Assembly: GCA_041658185.1 (NCBI GenBank)
Contig: JBBAAR010000005.1
Coordinates: 106,442 to 170,441, forward strand
Direction: 5' to 3'
Origin: UBA8919 sp041658185
GTDB lineage: Bacteria > Elusimicrobiota > UBA8919
DNA length: 64,000 bases
Below the pieces are notes generated by a model. It searched no databases and had not been told where the DNA came from. It saw only the letters and a program-made list of their open reading frames with translations. This document shows, piece after piece, positions 40,470 to 48,593 of the stretch. The position numbers and the translations under genes are program-made. Each line of letters begins with the position of its first letter. Position 1 is the first letter of the stretch.

Positions 40470-41108
40470 ATGAAAAAGATAAAAGTTTTACTTGCTGATG
40501 ACCACCAGTTATTCCGCAAACCGCTGCGTATGTTGCTTGAAATGGAGGAAAACATAGAAATCGTCGGCGAGACCGACGACGGGGCGGATGCCGTCAAACT
40601 GGCAAAAAAACTGAAACCGGATGTGGTCATTATGGATATTCAACTACCTTCAATAGACGGAATACAGGCGACGCGGCAGATAATACAGGCATTAACACAC
40701 ACAAAAGTAATAATACTTTCAATGTATGACGATGAGCATAATATACTGAAAGCGGTTCAGGCGGGCGCCAAAGGTTATGTGGTTAAAAGTTGCGCCCCCG
40801 ATGAACTTGTTAAAGTAATAAAACTTATTGCCGCAGGCGAAGTTTGCATGCCGCGGTCTCTTACCACGAAACTTCTTAAAGCAGTGGAAAAACTGGAGCC
40901 GATTACTCAACTGACCCCTCGTGAGATAGAAATTCTGGAGTTGGCAAAACAAGGACTTATCAATAAAGAAATCGCCGCTCAATTACACACCACGGAAAAG
41001 ACAGTCCGCAATATATTCAACAACATTCTTCAAAAACTTGATGCGGCCAATCGCACTCAGGCAGTTGTAAAAGCAATCCAGTCGGGAATCATCTCTTCTA
41101 ATAATTAA
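40470..41108 (+). CDS. NarL/FixJ-family response regulator
   Basis: 212 residues: receiver (VLLADDHQLFRKPLRMLLE; phospho-site VVIMDIQLPSIDG; AKGYVVKSCAPDEL) and a C-terminal LuxR-type HTH (LTPREIEILELAKQGLINKEIAAQLHTTEKTVRNIFNNILQKL). Full-length and typical. First of three regulator genes directly upstream of the surface-protein locus; its sensor is not adjacent. Confidence 0.94.
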   Translation: MKKIKVLLADDHQLFRKPLRMLLEMEENIEIVGETDDGADAVKLAKKLKPDVVIMDIQLPSIDGIQATRQIIQALTHTKVIILSMYDDEHNILKAVQAGAKGYVVKSCAPDELVKVIKLIAAGEVCMPRSLTTKLLKAVEKLEPITQLTPREIEILELAKQGLINKEIAAQLHTTEKTVRNIFNNILQKLDAANRTQAVVKAIQSGIISSNN

Positions 41109-41150
41109 GTCCCGGATTTTCATAGGACAAAATAACTAACTTATGCCTCA

Positions 41151-41180
41151 TTGACTTCTTATATGACATATGAGTATAAT
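41151..41180 (+). promoter_or_regulatory. Promoter TTGACT-18-TATAAT
   Basis: TTGACT (41151-41156) and TATAAT (41175-41180). Drives the small HTH gene and the coupled OmpR-type gene. Confidence 0.7.
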
Positions 41181-41212
41181 AACAGTCATATAAATTCTTT
41201 TGTGTTAATGCT

Positions 41213-41428
41213 ATGGTAGTTATTATGAATCTGACTGAGAAAGAAAAAACCGTATTAGAAAAAATTGTAGAAGGCAAATCAAACAAGATAATTGCACAGG
41301 AACTTTCTTTATCGGAAAATACAATTAAAGTTGAACTGCGTTACATATTTTTTAAAATCGGTGCAAAGAATCGGACCCAAGCCGCCGTTCTTGCAATCCG
41401 GAACGATGATTTGATTAAAAAATTGTGA
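41213..41428 (+). CDS. Stand-alone LuxR-type helix-turn-helix protein, 71 aa
   Basis: Only the DNA-binding domain is present: LTEKEKTVLEKIVEGKSNKIIAQELSLSENTIKVELRYIFFKIGAKNRTQAAVLAIR. A later ATG at 41225 (MNLTEKEK) is an equally good start, and neither has a clear ribosome site. It overlaps the OmpR-type regulator by 4 bases. It resembles the HTH of the NarL-type protein at 40470 and may have arisen from a receiver-HTH gene that lost its receiver. Confidence 0.85.
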   Translation: MVVIMNLTEKEKTVLEKIVEGKSNKIIAQELSLSENTIKVELRYIFFKIGAKNRTQAAVLAIRNDDLIKKL

Positions 41429-42129
41429 AAAAAATTCTTGTTATTGACGATGACCAGCATATTCTTGAACTGATAAAATACTGTTTTCATAAAGAATATA
41501 ATGTTTATACCGCCGACACCGGTGAGAAGGGATTGAAAAAAATTGAAAATTCGGATTTTGACCTGATAATACTTGACCTCACTTTACCCGACCTTTCCGG
41601 CTGGGATGTTTTGCGGATTATACGGAGCGATAAAAAAAAACCATACATACCGGTTCTGTTGATTACAGGCACTTATAAGTCGGAGACCGACGAAATACAT
41701 GCACTGCGGGATTTTGCGGCAGACGAGTATGTAAGAAAACCGTTTGATATTGATTTACTGAAAGCACGGGCGATGTCGCTTCTGCGGCTTAAAGAATTTG
41801 CAGCAAAGCCGGATAAATCGGACGGGAAAATAGACACCTTTGTATCCGGCGATTTGAAACTGGTAGTGTCGGAGCATTTAGTAATATACAAAAAGAACAG
41901 AATAGAACTTACCAAAATGGAATTCAAATTGCTGACCTGTTTTATGCGGAACAAGAACAGGTTACTCACGCATGATGAAATTATAAAATTGGTATGGGAC
42001 GATTTTTACACGCATTCCGATACCCACACGCTTACCAGACATGTAAAAACCCTCCGGGAAAAATTAAATTCTGCCGGAAAAAGAATTGTAACGATTCACG
42101 GCGTAGGATATAAGTTCCTGGAGAAATAG
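41425..42129 (+). CDS. OmpR/PhoB-family response regulator
   Basis: 234 residues, GTG start overlapping the preceding stop. Receiver: ILVIDDDQHILELI, phospho-site LIILDLTLPDLSGW, LLITGTY, YVRKPFDIDLL. Winged-helix output: IELTKMEFKLLTCFMRNKNRLLTHDEIIKLVWDD ... THTLTRHVKTLREKLNSAGKRIVTIHGVGYKF. Family members bind tandem 11-bp direct repeats. Sixty-nine bases after its stop is a perfect run of four 11-bp repeats (42198-42241) at the promoter of the first surface protein, so it is the obvious candidate regulator. Confidence 0.95.
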   Translation: MKKILVIDDDQHILELIKYCFHKEYNVYTADTGEKGLKKIENSDFDLIILDLTLPDLSGWDVLRIIRSDKKKPYIPVLLITGTYKSETDEIHALRDFAADEYVRKPFDIDLLKARAMSLLRLKEFAAKPDKSDGKIDTFVSGDLKLVVSEHLVIYKKNRIELTKMEFKLLTCFMRNKNRLLTHDEIIKLVWDDFYTHSDTHTLTRHVKTLREKLNSAGKRIVTIHGVGYKFLEK

Positions 42130-42197
42130 CGCCGTGATACGACATTTATCCGACAATTTCTGCTTCCCTGCCCGACGGAAAAATATGCTCGAAAAAA

Positions 42198-42254
42198 AAG
42201 TTACAAATAAGTTACAAATAAGTTACCCAAAAGTTACAAAGTTTACATTATACT
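42198..42254 (+). promoter_or_regulatory. Four 11-bp direct repeats plus -10 box upstream of surface protein 1
   Basis: AAGTTACAAAT (42198-42208), AAGTTACAAAT (42209-42219), AAGTTACCCAA (42220-42230), AAGTTACAAAG (42231-42241), then 7 bp and TATACT (42249-42254). No -35 hexamer is present; the repeats cover that position, as at PhoB-type activated promoters. An identical layout occurs at 57874-57930. Confidence 0.88.
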
Positions 42255-42267
42255 TTTGGTAGCAGAT

Positions 42268-42317
42268 GTAGGCACGGTTTCAACCGTGCAAAACCGCACG
42301 AATAAATTCGTGCCTAC
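42268..42317. repeat. Double GTAGGCACG dispersed hairpin
   Basis: GTAGGCACGGTTTCAACCGTGC followed by AAAACC and GCACGAATAAATTCGTGCCTAC: two small hairpins whose outer ends also pair. Member of the GTAGGCACGAATTC family seen at 30601, 48475, 51095 and 55484. It forms the leader of surface protein 1. Confidence 0.8.
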
Positions 42318-42348
42318 AAGTAATTTCGTGTAATTCGTGGTTGAAAAA

Positions 42349-44826
42349 ATGAAGAATAAAATTTCACTTTTTGTTATAATTTCAGTGTTTGTCATTGCGA
42401 GCGTGCTTGTCATTCTGAACCCTTTTGGGGTGAAGAATCTTTATGCTGCGGTGAGTTGGACGGAGACATTTGATACAGATTTTAATGATGGAGTATATAA
42501 TCTGACAATGACAAGCGGGACGGGGACAGGGGCGCAACTGACATTATCGCCGTTCGGCACCGCCGCCGACGGAAACGTCACTATTTCAGCGACGAAGAAC
42601 ATCAACACGGATATAATAAGTTCAGGTAGGGTTACTTATGCCGACGGAATAAACTACGCTGTCACTGGTGTCTGGATAAGTTCAATAACCTGTTCAGCCG
42701 CGCCCAATGGCATCATCGCCGGCGATGAGATAATTATAATTAACCAGCAGGGCGATTCAACGAACTACGGCAATGTAGGAAACTACGAGTTTTTCAGGAT
42801 AGCGAGCGTAAGCGGCAGTTTTTTGATATTTACATCAAGCATAACAAAAATTTATGGTGCGACGACTTCAAACAATGTTCTCACAGGACAAAAAATCACT
42901 GCTCAGCGGGTGCCGAACTGGGGGAATGTAACCATAAGCGGCGCGGCAGTATCGCTTACCTGCACTGCGTGGGACGGAACGAAAGGCGGCATGGTCGTCT
43001 TCCGCTCCACCGGCACAGTTACCGTCGGCAGCGGCGCGAGTGTTGATGTGAGCGGAAAAGGATACAGAGGCGGTAATGGCGGTGCAGGTGGTCCAAGCAA
43101 TACATCAGGTGGCCTCGGCGGACAAGGAGGAGAAACAATTTATGGATATATGGCTTCTGCTCCGGCTGGGAATAGTGTTACTGCTGGGGTTGGTGGATTA
43201 GGACATTATATTGATGGTGTAGTTGTCGGTGGAACATCATTACCGACATCAAGTCGTGCTAATGGTTGGGGTGCCGGGGGTAGTAGCATTGACTGGGGAA
43301 TCTTAGCTGGCGGCGGCGCTGGTGGTAATTCTGATATTCAGAGAACTGATTTTGCAACAGATAAAATATGCCTTGGTCCCGGTGCCGGTGGCGGAGGCGG
43401 CGGGGCTGGCGGGAATAGAAGTTTTGATGCAAGCCAAGGCGGTACAGCAGGTGGCGGTGGTGGTGGTGCAGGTGGTGGCATAGTAAAGTTTTTTGCAAAT
43501 AGTATTAGTTTAACAGGAAACATAAAAGCTGATGTGGGTAAAGGAGCAGGCGGCGGCGGTTCTTCTCCTTTTTATATTGCGGCACCATCTCAAGGGGCAG
43601 GTGGTGCCGGTGGAACTGTAGGTAGCGGAGGTGTTGGAACCGGAGGAAATGGTGGAAATGGAAATACAGGGACTGGAACTGGCGGAACTGCCGCGGCTGA
43701 TGGTGATCAGCCTTCTCCAGCTGGATCAGGCAGTGGCGGAAATACGAATGTAAGTGGTGGCGGCAATGGAACGAATGGAGATACAGGAATATATGATGCA
43801 TCGGGTGGAGGAGGAGCCGGAGCGTCCGGCGGCGGTGGTGGTGGTGCCGGTATGGACGTTGGTTCTGCCGGTGGTGGCGGCAGAGGCGCCGGCGGGGGAA
43901 GCATTTTCTTGTGTGCCGGTTCAATGAGTTTAGGGAATTATCAAGTAACAGTTGATAGCGGTGTCGGCGGCGGTGGTGGCGGTGGTTCTGAAGGTGGTGC
44001 AGCAACTGCAGGTAATGGTGGAGGTCCAGAAAGTAGTCCAAGTGGTAAAGATTCTACGAATAATGCAGCTGGAGGTGGTGCTCAAGGTGCTCGTGGTGCG
44101 ATAGGTAAAATCCGTCTTGACTATCAGTCAGTCACTGGTACAACAAACCCGGCACATTATGTAGGAACATTCCCGTCTGGTTTTGGAAATTTAGGCACCT
44201 ACAAGTCCAATGTGCTGGACTGTGCAGGGAGTGTGATAGTCAGCAGCGTTAGTTGGACTCCGAGCAACCAGCCGGCTGGAACTAACGTAACAATCGGAGT
44301 GAGAGCGTCGTCCGCAAGTTTTACTGCCGGATCCTTTTCGCCGGAGTGGACAGGAGTTGCAAACGGCGGGTCACCTTCAATAACAGGCAGATACGTTCAG
44401 TATATGTCAACATATACGACAACAGTATCAACAGTAACGCCGAGAATAGAAGAGATAACGGTTTATTACGCAAAAGCGAAACCTTGGCAGGAAAAAAGTG
44501 TAGTGCGGACAGGAGCAAATTCTTATGGAATATACGGAGCAGAGAGTTTTGTGTGGGAAGTGCCTGCGAAATCAGGACAACTTGTAACAATAACTGCATA
44601 CATAAGATACAACACAAATTACGGTGCAGCGAGCAAGCCTAAGATAACATTATACAATTTAGGGATAAGCAATACGGCAACGATGAGTGCCTCTTCCGAT
44701 ACGTGGGAACAGTTGCAGGTTTCCGGTACACCTAACAGGAACGGTGTCCTTGAACTGAAAATAGAAGGATTTTCAAACGCCCCGGGTGCAAAAGTTTATG
44801 TGGATGATATGATAATAAACCAATAA
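42349..44826 (+). CDS. Surface protein 1: secreted glycine-rich protein with shared C-terminal module (N-type C)
   Basis: 825 residues from the ATG at 42349. Normal signal peptide MKNKISLFVIISVFVIASVL ... NLYAA, cut before VSWTETFDTDFNDG. Part of the signal is encoded by GTCATTGCGAGCG and GTCATTCTGAACCC, which look like dispersed repeats. The N-terminal domain (GAQLTLSPFGTAADGNVTISATK...) is shared with surface protein 6. A glycine-rich region follows (about 235-585), then the C-terminal 210 residues (TYKSNVLDCAGSVIVSSVSW ... GRYVQYMSTYTTTVSTVTPRIEEITVYY ... KPWQEKSVVRTG ... KITLYNLGIS ... VDDMIINQ) common to all six. The last part resembles a carbohydrate-binding-like jelly roll. It is the only copy without an ATCT tract. 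Confidence 0.85.
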   Translation: MKNKISLFVIISVFVIASVLVILNPFGVKNLYAAVSWTETFDTDFNDGVYNLTMTSGTGTGAQLTLSPFGTAADGNVTISATKNINTDIISSGRVTYADGINYAVTGVWISSITCSAAPNGIIAGDEIIIINQQGDSTNYGNVGNYEFFRIASVSGSFLIFTSSITKIYGATTSNNVLTGQKITAQRVPNWGNVTISGAAVSLTCTAWDGTKGGMVVFRSTGTVTVGSGASVDVSGKGYRGGNGGAGGPSNTSGGLGGQGGETIYGYMASAPAGNSVTAGVGGLGHYIDGVVVGGTSLPTSSRANGWGAGGSSIDWGILAGGGAGGNSDIQRTDFATDKICLGPGAGGGGGGAGGNRSFDASQGGTAGGGGGGAGGGIVKFFANSISLTGNIKADVGKGAGGGGSSPFYIAAPSQGAGGAGGTVGSGGVGTGGNGGNGNTGTGTGGTAAADGDQPSPAGSGSGGNTNVSGGGNGTNGDTGIYDASGGGGAGASGGGGGGAGMDVGSAGGGGRGAGGGSIFLCAGSMSLGNYQVTVDSGVGGGGGGGSEGGAATAGNGGGPESSPSGKDSTNNAAGGGAQGARGAIGKIRLDYQSVTGTTNPAHYVGTFPSGFGNLGTYKSNVLDCAGSVIVSSVSWTPSNQPAGTNVTIGVRASSASFTAGSFSPEWTGVANGGSPSITGRYVQYMSTYTTTVSTVTPRIEEITVYYAKAKPWQEKSVVRTGANSYGIYGAESFVWEVPAKSGQLVTITAYIRYNTNYGAASKPKITLYNLGISNTATMSASSDTWEQLQVSGTPNRNGVLELKIEGFSNAPGAKVYVDDMIINQ

Positions 44827-44980
44827 CCATAACGGGCGATATTGAGTTAGATAGGGGACATCCAGGTTCCGACAAACTATGGAACTCCTGCACAGCAGGA
44901 AATAGGTTTTGGTGAACGTTAACGGCATCACCGGACTGTGTCCTCAGTCCATCTCTGCCCGGCATGCCGGGCAGAGCAAT
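44827..44980 (-). ncRNA. Possible omega-RNA / transposon right end downstream of tnpB
   Basis: Directly after the tnpB stop (minus strand) are a perfect 24-bp palindrome CTCTGCCCGG-CATG-CCGGGCAGAG, a GGACT...AGTCC hairpin and a CTGC...GCAG hairpin. The 12-bp sequence at 44989-45000 in the tnpB 3' end has a perfect inverted copy at 44827-44838, closing the region. TnpB guide RNAs normally derive from exactly this position. No homology search was possible. Confidence 0.5.
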
Positions 44981-46168
44981 TCAATTCCCGCCCGTTATGG
45001 TCTGGTTTGCTGCTATTATGTCCTGAAGTTTATTTTGTTCGTTGTCCTCGCTGCCGCGTTTTGCAATAACCCGTGCAGCATTTAAGTCGGCATTTATTTC
45101 TGACCCGCATGATTTACATTTGAAGATACTCTGAGTAAGCCGGTTATCGCCGTCAATATGACCGCACCGGCTGCATGTTAATGAAGTATGCGCAGGGTTA
45201 ATAATCAAAGTTTTTATTCCGGCTAATGTCGCCTTGTATTGAATGAAATCAAGCAGTTGCCTGTATGTCCATTTGAAAAGCGAGTTTATAAAATATTTAT
45301 CTTGTTTTAGCACCCGTTCTTTGATACCGGTAAGATCTTCCAAAGCCAGATTTGCCTGCCGGTTTTGCGCTATTTTTATAATGTCGCGGCTGATTAGGTG
45401 GTTGATATAACTTATGAACATATGTTTTCGCCGGCCGGATTTTTGTTCGTTAAGCGTTTTACTGACCTGTAATTTATAGGTATTATAAAGATATTTTCGT
45501 GAAAGAAACTGTCCGGTGGATAAAACGGCGTTATGGGCGATTCCAAGGTCAACCCCGATCATGTTTGAAGAAGGTTTTATCTGATAAGGAATTTTTATGG
45601 TCATGGAAATAAGCCAGTTTTTCCCCCGGGGATAGATTTCAGCCGGTCCGGGCAAAAACGACTGATTCTTAAGATATTTAAGTATGTAAGGACGGACAAT
45701 AAGCGGAAGCACAAGGTGATTTTTTCTCCCGGGGAGAAGAAGAAACTTAATCATCCATGCGCCTGCGGGTGTCTGGAAAACGGTGTAGACGTCCTGACGC
45801 AGTTGAATGGGAAGTTGTCCATTAATAACCGGTCGCGTGGTGTGTTTTCGTTTTCTCACTTTTGCCCAGAATATCCGCTGCATTGCGATGCCGCGGTCGC
45901 GCGCCGTCTGGATTACCGCCGAGCCGAGTTTAAATTTTTGTCTGGCGATGGCATTACATAACTTGTGAAGTTTGTAAGGGCTTGTAGTATTCAATTTTTG
46001 CGATTGTTCCAAAAAGAAAGCAGCGCAGCGGTTAAACTCCCGCTGCATATATTTTAATTTAAGTATTTTGGTTTTGGTTAATTTTTTCAGGGGAATGACA
46101 AGCGTTAAATGTTGTAGAAGAGATTGTTTCTCGTTTTTACGGGGGTCTTTAAAAAAATATAAAGGCAT
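44981..46168 (-). CDS. tnpB: TnpB-like RNA-guided nuclease (IS200/IS605 or IS607 accessory protein)
   Basis: 395 residues with an apparently intact RuvC site: D207 in IGVDLGIAHNAV, E277 in LALEDLTGI, D361 in NADLNAARV. A zinc ribbon has cysteines 332, 335, 351 and 354 (TCSRCGHIDGD ... FKCKSCGSE). The N-terminus has the helical OrfB_IS605 layout. No TnpA transposase is nearby. It lies between surface proteins 1 and 2 on the opposite strand, with its own promoter (46190-46218) and AGGAG ribosome site. TnpB proteins cut DNA guided by an omega-RNA and help retain the element. Confidence 0.93.
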   Translation of the reverse strand: MPLYFFKDPRKNEKQSLLQHLTLVIPLKKLTKTKILKLKYMQREFNRCAAFFLEQSQKLNTTSPYKLHKLCNAIARQKFKLGSAVIQTARDRGIAMQRIFWAKVRKRKHTTRPVINGQLPIQLRQDVYTVFQTPAGAWMIKFLLLPGRKNHLVLPLIVRPYILKYLKNQSFLPGPAEIYPRGKNWLISMTIKIPYQIKPSSNMIGVDLGIAHNAVLSTGQFLSRKYLYNTYKLQVSKTLNEQKSGRRKHMFISYINHLISRDIIKIAQNRQANLALEDLTGIKERVLKQDKYFINSLFKWTYRQLLDFIQYKATLAGIKTLIINPAHTSLTCSRCGHIDGDNRLTQSIFKCKSCGSEINADLNAARVIAKRGSEDNEQNKLQDIIAANQTITGGN

Positions 46169-46189
46169 TTCTCGGCTCCTAAAAAAGAT

Positions 46190-46218
46190 ATTCTAATAAA
46201 TTTTGCAGGTTTTGTCAA
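46190..46218 (-). promoter_or_regulatory. tnpB promoter TTGACA-17-TAGAAT
   Basis: Minus strand TTGACA (46218-46213) and TAGAAT (46195-46190). The same TTGACAAA-type promoter start is found before each of the three toxin-antitoxin modules further on. Confidence 0.75.
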
Positions 46219-46254
46219 GGAATATTTTTAAATTTTAGATATTGGAGGAAAAAC

Positions 46255-46326
<72 letters not shown>

Positions 46327-46342
46327 GATAATAGGAGCAAGT

Positions 46343-47869
46343 ATGTGGGTGGAAAGCACGGAAACAGATTTCGGTGACGGTCTTGTATCATCAGTAACAA
46401 TAGCCGGCACCGGGGCAGCGGCGTATGTGAGGATTTCAACAGCCCAAGCCACAGGCGGAACAATTACTTATTCAGGTGGATATACCATTCATACTTTTAC
46501 GAGTAACGGAACATTCACACCAAATAGTGCTATGAATGTTGAAGTCCTTGTGGTTGGTGGTGGAGGGGGCGGCGGTTCTGACGTCGGTGCTGGTGGTGGC
46601 GGCGCACGAGTCCGTTACGTTGGAAACATTCTGGTTACTGGAAACCAAAATGTCGTTGTTGGTAATGGCGGCAATGGTGGTTATGGTAATGAACCGGTCG
46701 GCACAAGTTTTGGTATTACTGGTCAAAGCTCTTCGTTTGGTTCTTACAGCGCACTCGGTGGTTGTGGTGGCGGTGGTCGGGGCGCAACTCAGGGTGCTCG
46801 TACAGACGGCTGGTCCGGTGGCGGTGGTGGTTACAATTCTCCAAACTCAGCCGGCAATGGTGGCGGAGCCGGTGGTGCTGGTAATGCTTCGTCAAACGGC
46901 GGTGGCGGTGGCGGCTCTGCCCCGGCAGCCGGGGCATCAGGAAATGGCATTCCTGGCACAGGCGGTGCTGGTCTTTTAGAGACCAGTGGAATGTTTTCTG
47001 ATAACACTTCCTACTATGGTGGTGGTGGCGGGGGCTCTGGTTATGCAGGAGCCGCTGGCTCTGGCGGTATAGGCGGAGGCGGGGCAGGTACTGCCAGTTC
47101 ATCCGACGGTAATCCTGGTATTCCCAACACAGGTGGCGGCGGTGGAGGAGGAGGCACTTCTGCCACAAACTGGGGTGGTACTGGTGGTTCAGGCATCGTC
47201 ATAGTAAGATATTCAAGTTCAAGTTATCACCCCACCGGCACGTACAAATCCAATGTATTGGACAGCGGAGCAAAAGTGATTGTAAGCAGCATCGGGTGGA
47301 CGCCTTCAAGCCAGCCCGGAGGAACGAGCGTCATAGTTGGTGTCCGTGCATCGTCAGCGAGTTTTACAGCGGGGTCATCCTGGCCCGACTGGGTCAGCGT
47401 CATCAACGGAGGAGCGCCGGCGATAACAGGCAGATACGTTCAGTATATGTCAACATATACGACAACAGTATCTACAGTAACGCCGAGAATAGAAGAGGTA
47501 ACGGTTTATTATGCAAAAGCGAAACCTTGGCAGGAAAAAAGTGTAGTGCGGACAGGAGCAAATTCTTATGGAATATACGGAGCAGAGAATTTTGAGTGGG
47601 AGATACCCGCAAAGAGCGGGCAACTAATTACGGTAACCGCATACATAAGATACAACGCAAATTACGGTGCAGCGAGTAAGCCGAAAATAACGTTATACAA
47701 TCTGGGAGTGAACAGCAATGCAACGATGAGTGCATCGGCGGACACATGGGAACAGTTGCAGGTTTCCGGAACACCAAACAGGAACGGAGTCCTCAAACTC
47801 AAGACAGAGGGTTTTTCAACCAGTCCCGGCGCAAAAATGTATGTGGATGACATACAGATAAGTCAGTGA
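46343..47869 (+). CDS. Surface protein 2: glycine-rich domain plus shared C-terminal module (N-type A)
   Basis: 508 residues from the ATG at 46343, which has AGGAG five bases upstream. N-terminus WVESTETDFGDGLVSSVTIAGTG, then YTIHTFTSNGTFTP and a glycine-rich region of about 200 residues (GGGGGGGSDVGAGGGG...), as in the glycine-rich domains of tail-fibre and surface proteins. The common C-terminus follows (TYKSNVLDSGAKVIVSSIGW ... VDDIQISQ). It lacks an export signal unless fused to leader ORF 2. Nearly the same N-terminus occurs in surface protein 5. Confidence 0.82.
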   Translation: MWVESTETDFGDGLVSSVTIAGTGAAAYVRISTAQATGGTITYSGGYTIHTFTSNGTFTPNSAMNVEVLVVGGGGGGGSDVGAGGGGARVRYVGNILVTGNQNVVVGNGGNGGYGNEPVGTSFGITGQSSSFGSYSALGGCGGGGRGATQGARTDGWSGGGGGYNSPNSAGNGGGAGGAGNASSNGGGGGGSAPAAGASGNGIPGTGGAGLLETSGMFSDNTSYYGGGGGGSGYAGAAGSGGIGGGGAGTASSSDGNPGIPNTGGGGGGGGTSATNWGGTGGSGIVIVRYSSSSYHPTGTYKSNVLDSGAKVIVSSIGWTPSSQPGGTSVIVGVRASSASFTAGSSWPDWVSVINGGAPAITGRYVQYMSTYTTTVSTVTPRIEEVTVYYAKAKPWQEKSVVRTGANSYGIYGAENFEWEIPAKSGQLITVTAYIRYNANYGAASKPKITLYNLGVNSNATMSASADTWEQLQVSGTPNRNGVLKLKTEGFSTSPGAKMYVDDIQISQ

Positions 47870-47896
47870 ATTGGGGACTGTCCCTAATTCACTTTT
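47865..47896. terminator. Hairpin terminator between surface protein 2 and hicA
   Basis: AGTGAATTGGGGA and TCCCTAATTCACT pair over 13 positions around a 3-nt loop, followed by TTTTA. It lies between convergent genes and may serve both. The core (GGGGACTGTCCC) looks like a common dispersed repeat. Confidence 0.75.
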
Positions 47897-47897
47897 A

Positions 47898-48119
47898 TTA
47901 AATGAGTTTAATAAATTCTTCAGGAGAGATATTCGCTGTTCGGAGGATTGATTTCAATGTTCTGCGGTCAACTTCATAATGATTGGGAACGGTTACGGAT
48001 AACCGCGTGGCGTGATAAAGCCGTATGTGGCTGCCCCGCTGTCTGCGTACATAATATCCGGTTTTTAAGAGTGCTTTTACGATTTTTTGACCGGATAAAA
48101 GCGGGAGATTTTTTGTCAT
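47898..48119 (-). CDS. hicA: HicA-family toxin (mRNA interferase)
   Basis: 73 residues with the HicA double-stranded-RNA-binding-like fold: LPLLSGQKIVKALLKTGYYVRRQRGSHIRLY with the catalytic-type histidine in GSHIRL, and VTVPNHYEVDRRTLKSILRTANISPEEFIKLI. It overlaps the upstream hicB by 4 bases. The module is opposite to and convergent with surface protein 2 and divergent from leader ORF 3. Confidence 0.92.
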   Translation of the reverse strand: MTKNLPLLSGQKIVKALLKTGYYVRRQRGSHIRLYHATRLSVTVPNHYEVDRRTLKSILRTANISPEEFIKLI

Positions 48120-48337
48120 ATATTAACGGCGATTTTGGCTATTTGTGTCCTATCACGAGGAATATTTTTTTTATCTTCCTTGTAACATTCAAGGCAAAGT
48201 TCTATCGCTTCTTTGATATTTTTCTTCGCCTCTTTAAGCGTTTTACCCTGAGAAACACATCCAGGTATAGCAGGACACTCGGCAACGATATATCCGTCTT
48301 CTCCCTTAACAAAAAACACTTTGTAATCGTAACACAT
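48116..48337 (-). CDS. hicB: HicB-family antitoxin
   Basis: 73 residues from the ATG at 48337 (ribosome site GGAGGTGATATT): YKVFFVKGEDGYIVAECPAIPGCVSQGKTLKEAKKNIKEAIELCLE, the degraded RNase-H-like HicB fold. It has the short tail without an obvious HTH, so autoregulation may need HicA. An upstream extension in the same frame lies before the ribosome site and is rejected. Confidence 0.92.
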   Translation of the reverse strand: MCYDYKVFFVKGEDGYIVAECPAIPGCVSQGKTLKEAKKNIKEAIELCLECYKEDKKNIPRDRTQIAKIAVNI

Positions 48338-48355
48338 AATATCACCTCCAAAATA

Positions 48356-48384
48356 ATTATACAACAAATACAAAATTTTGTCAA
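48356..48384 (-). promoter_or_regulatory. hicBA promoter TTGACA-17-TATAAT
   Basis: Minus strand TTGACA (48384-48379) and TATAAT (48361-48356), both perfect. The stretch from here to the ATG (TATAATTATTTTGGAGGTGATATTATG-like) is shared with the other two modules. Confidence 0.88.
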
Positions 48385-48435
48385 GAGGAAAATGAAAATG
48401 TATCCGCAGATTTTTAATCTGCGTGATTTTGTAGT

Positions 48436-48489
48436 AGCAGACCTTGGTCTGCTGATGTTGTATTTGTAGGCACGAATTCAATTTGTGCT
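48436..48489. repeat. Dispersed hairpins before leader ORF 3
   Basis: GTAGCAGACCTTGGTCTGCTG (48436-48456) and GTAGGCACGAATTCAATTTGTGC (48475-48489 and following). The second has one mismatch to the copies at 51095 and 55484. CTTGTAACCGGGAGGCAACA then leads into the leader start. Confidence 0.75.
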
Positions 48490-48507
48490 TGTAACCGGGA
48501 GGCAACA

Positions 48508-48582
48508 ATGAAAACCAGATTTTCACGCTTCACGCTTTCAATTATCTATCTATCTATCTATCTATCTATCCTTGTAAGATAA
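48508..48582 (+). CDS. Leader ORF 3 (signal-peptide half of surface protein 3, out of frame)
   Basis: ATG preceded by GGGAGGCAACA. Reads MKTRFSRFTLSIIYLSIYLS then ILVR and stops at TAA 48580-48582. Distance to the surface-protein ATG is 86 nt. One extra ATCT (n = 7) would bring them into frame. Confidence 0.8.
   Translation: MKTRFSRFTLSIIYLSIYLSILVR
48544..48567. repeat. (ATCT)6 tract
   Basis: Six perfect units then ATCC; fusion requires n = 1 modulo 3, so n = 6 is OFF. Confidence 0.95.
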
Positions 48583-48593
48583 TAGGAGCGAGT

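Noticed and set aside
42337..42348. GTG at 42337 as start of surface protein 1
   Set aside because: Lies in the repeat-derived leader without a ribosome site; the ATG at 42349 gives a normal signal peptide.
43505..44041. Long minus-strand ORF rich in His, Arg and Leu (also 46716-47168 and others)
   Set aside because: Mirror image of glycine-rich coding sequence (GGN codons read backward have few stops). No ribosome site and an implausible composition.
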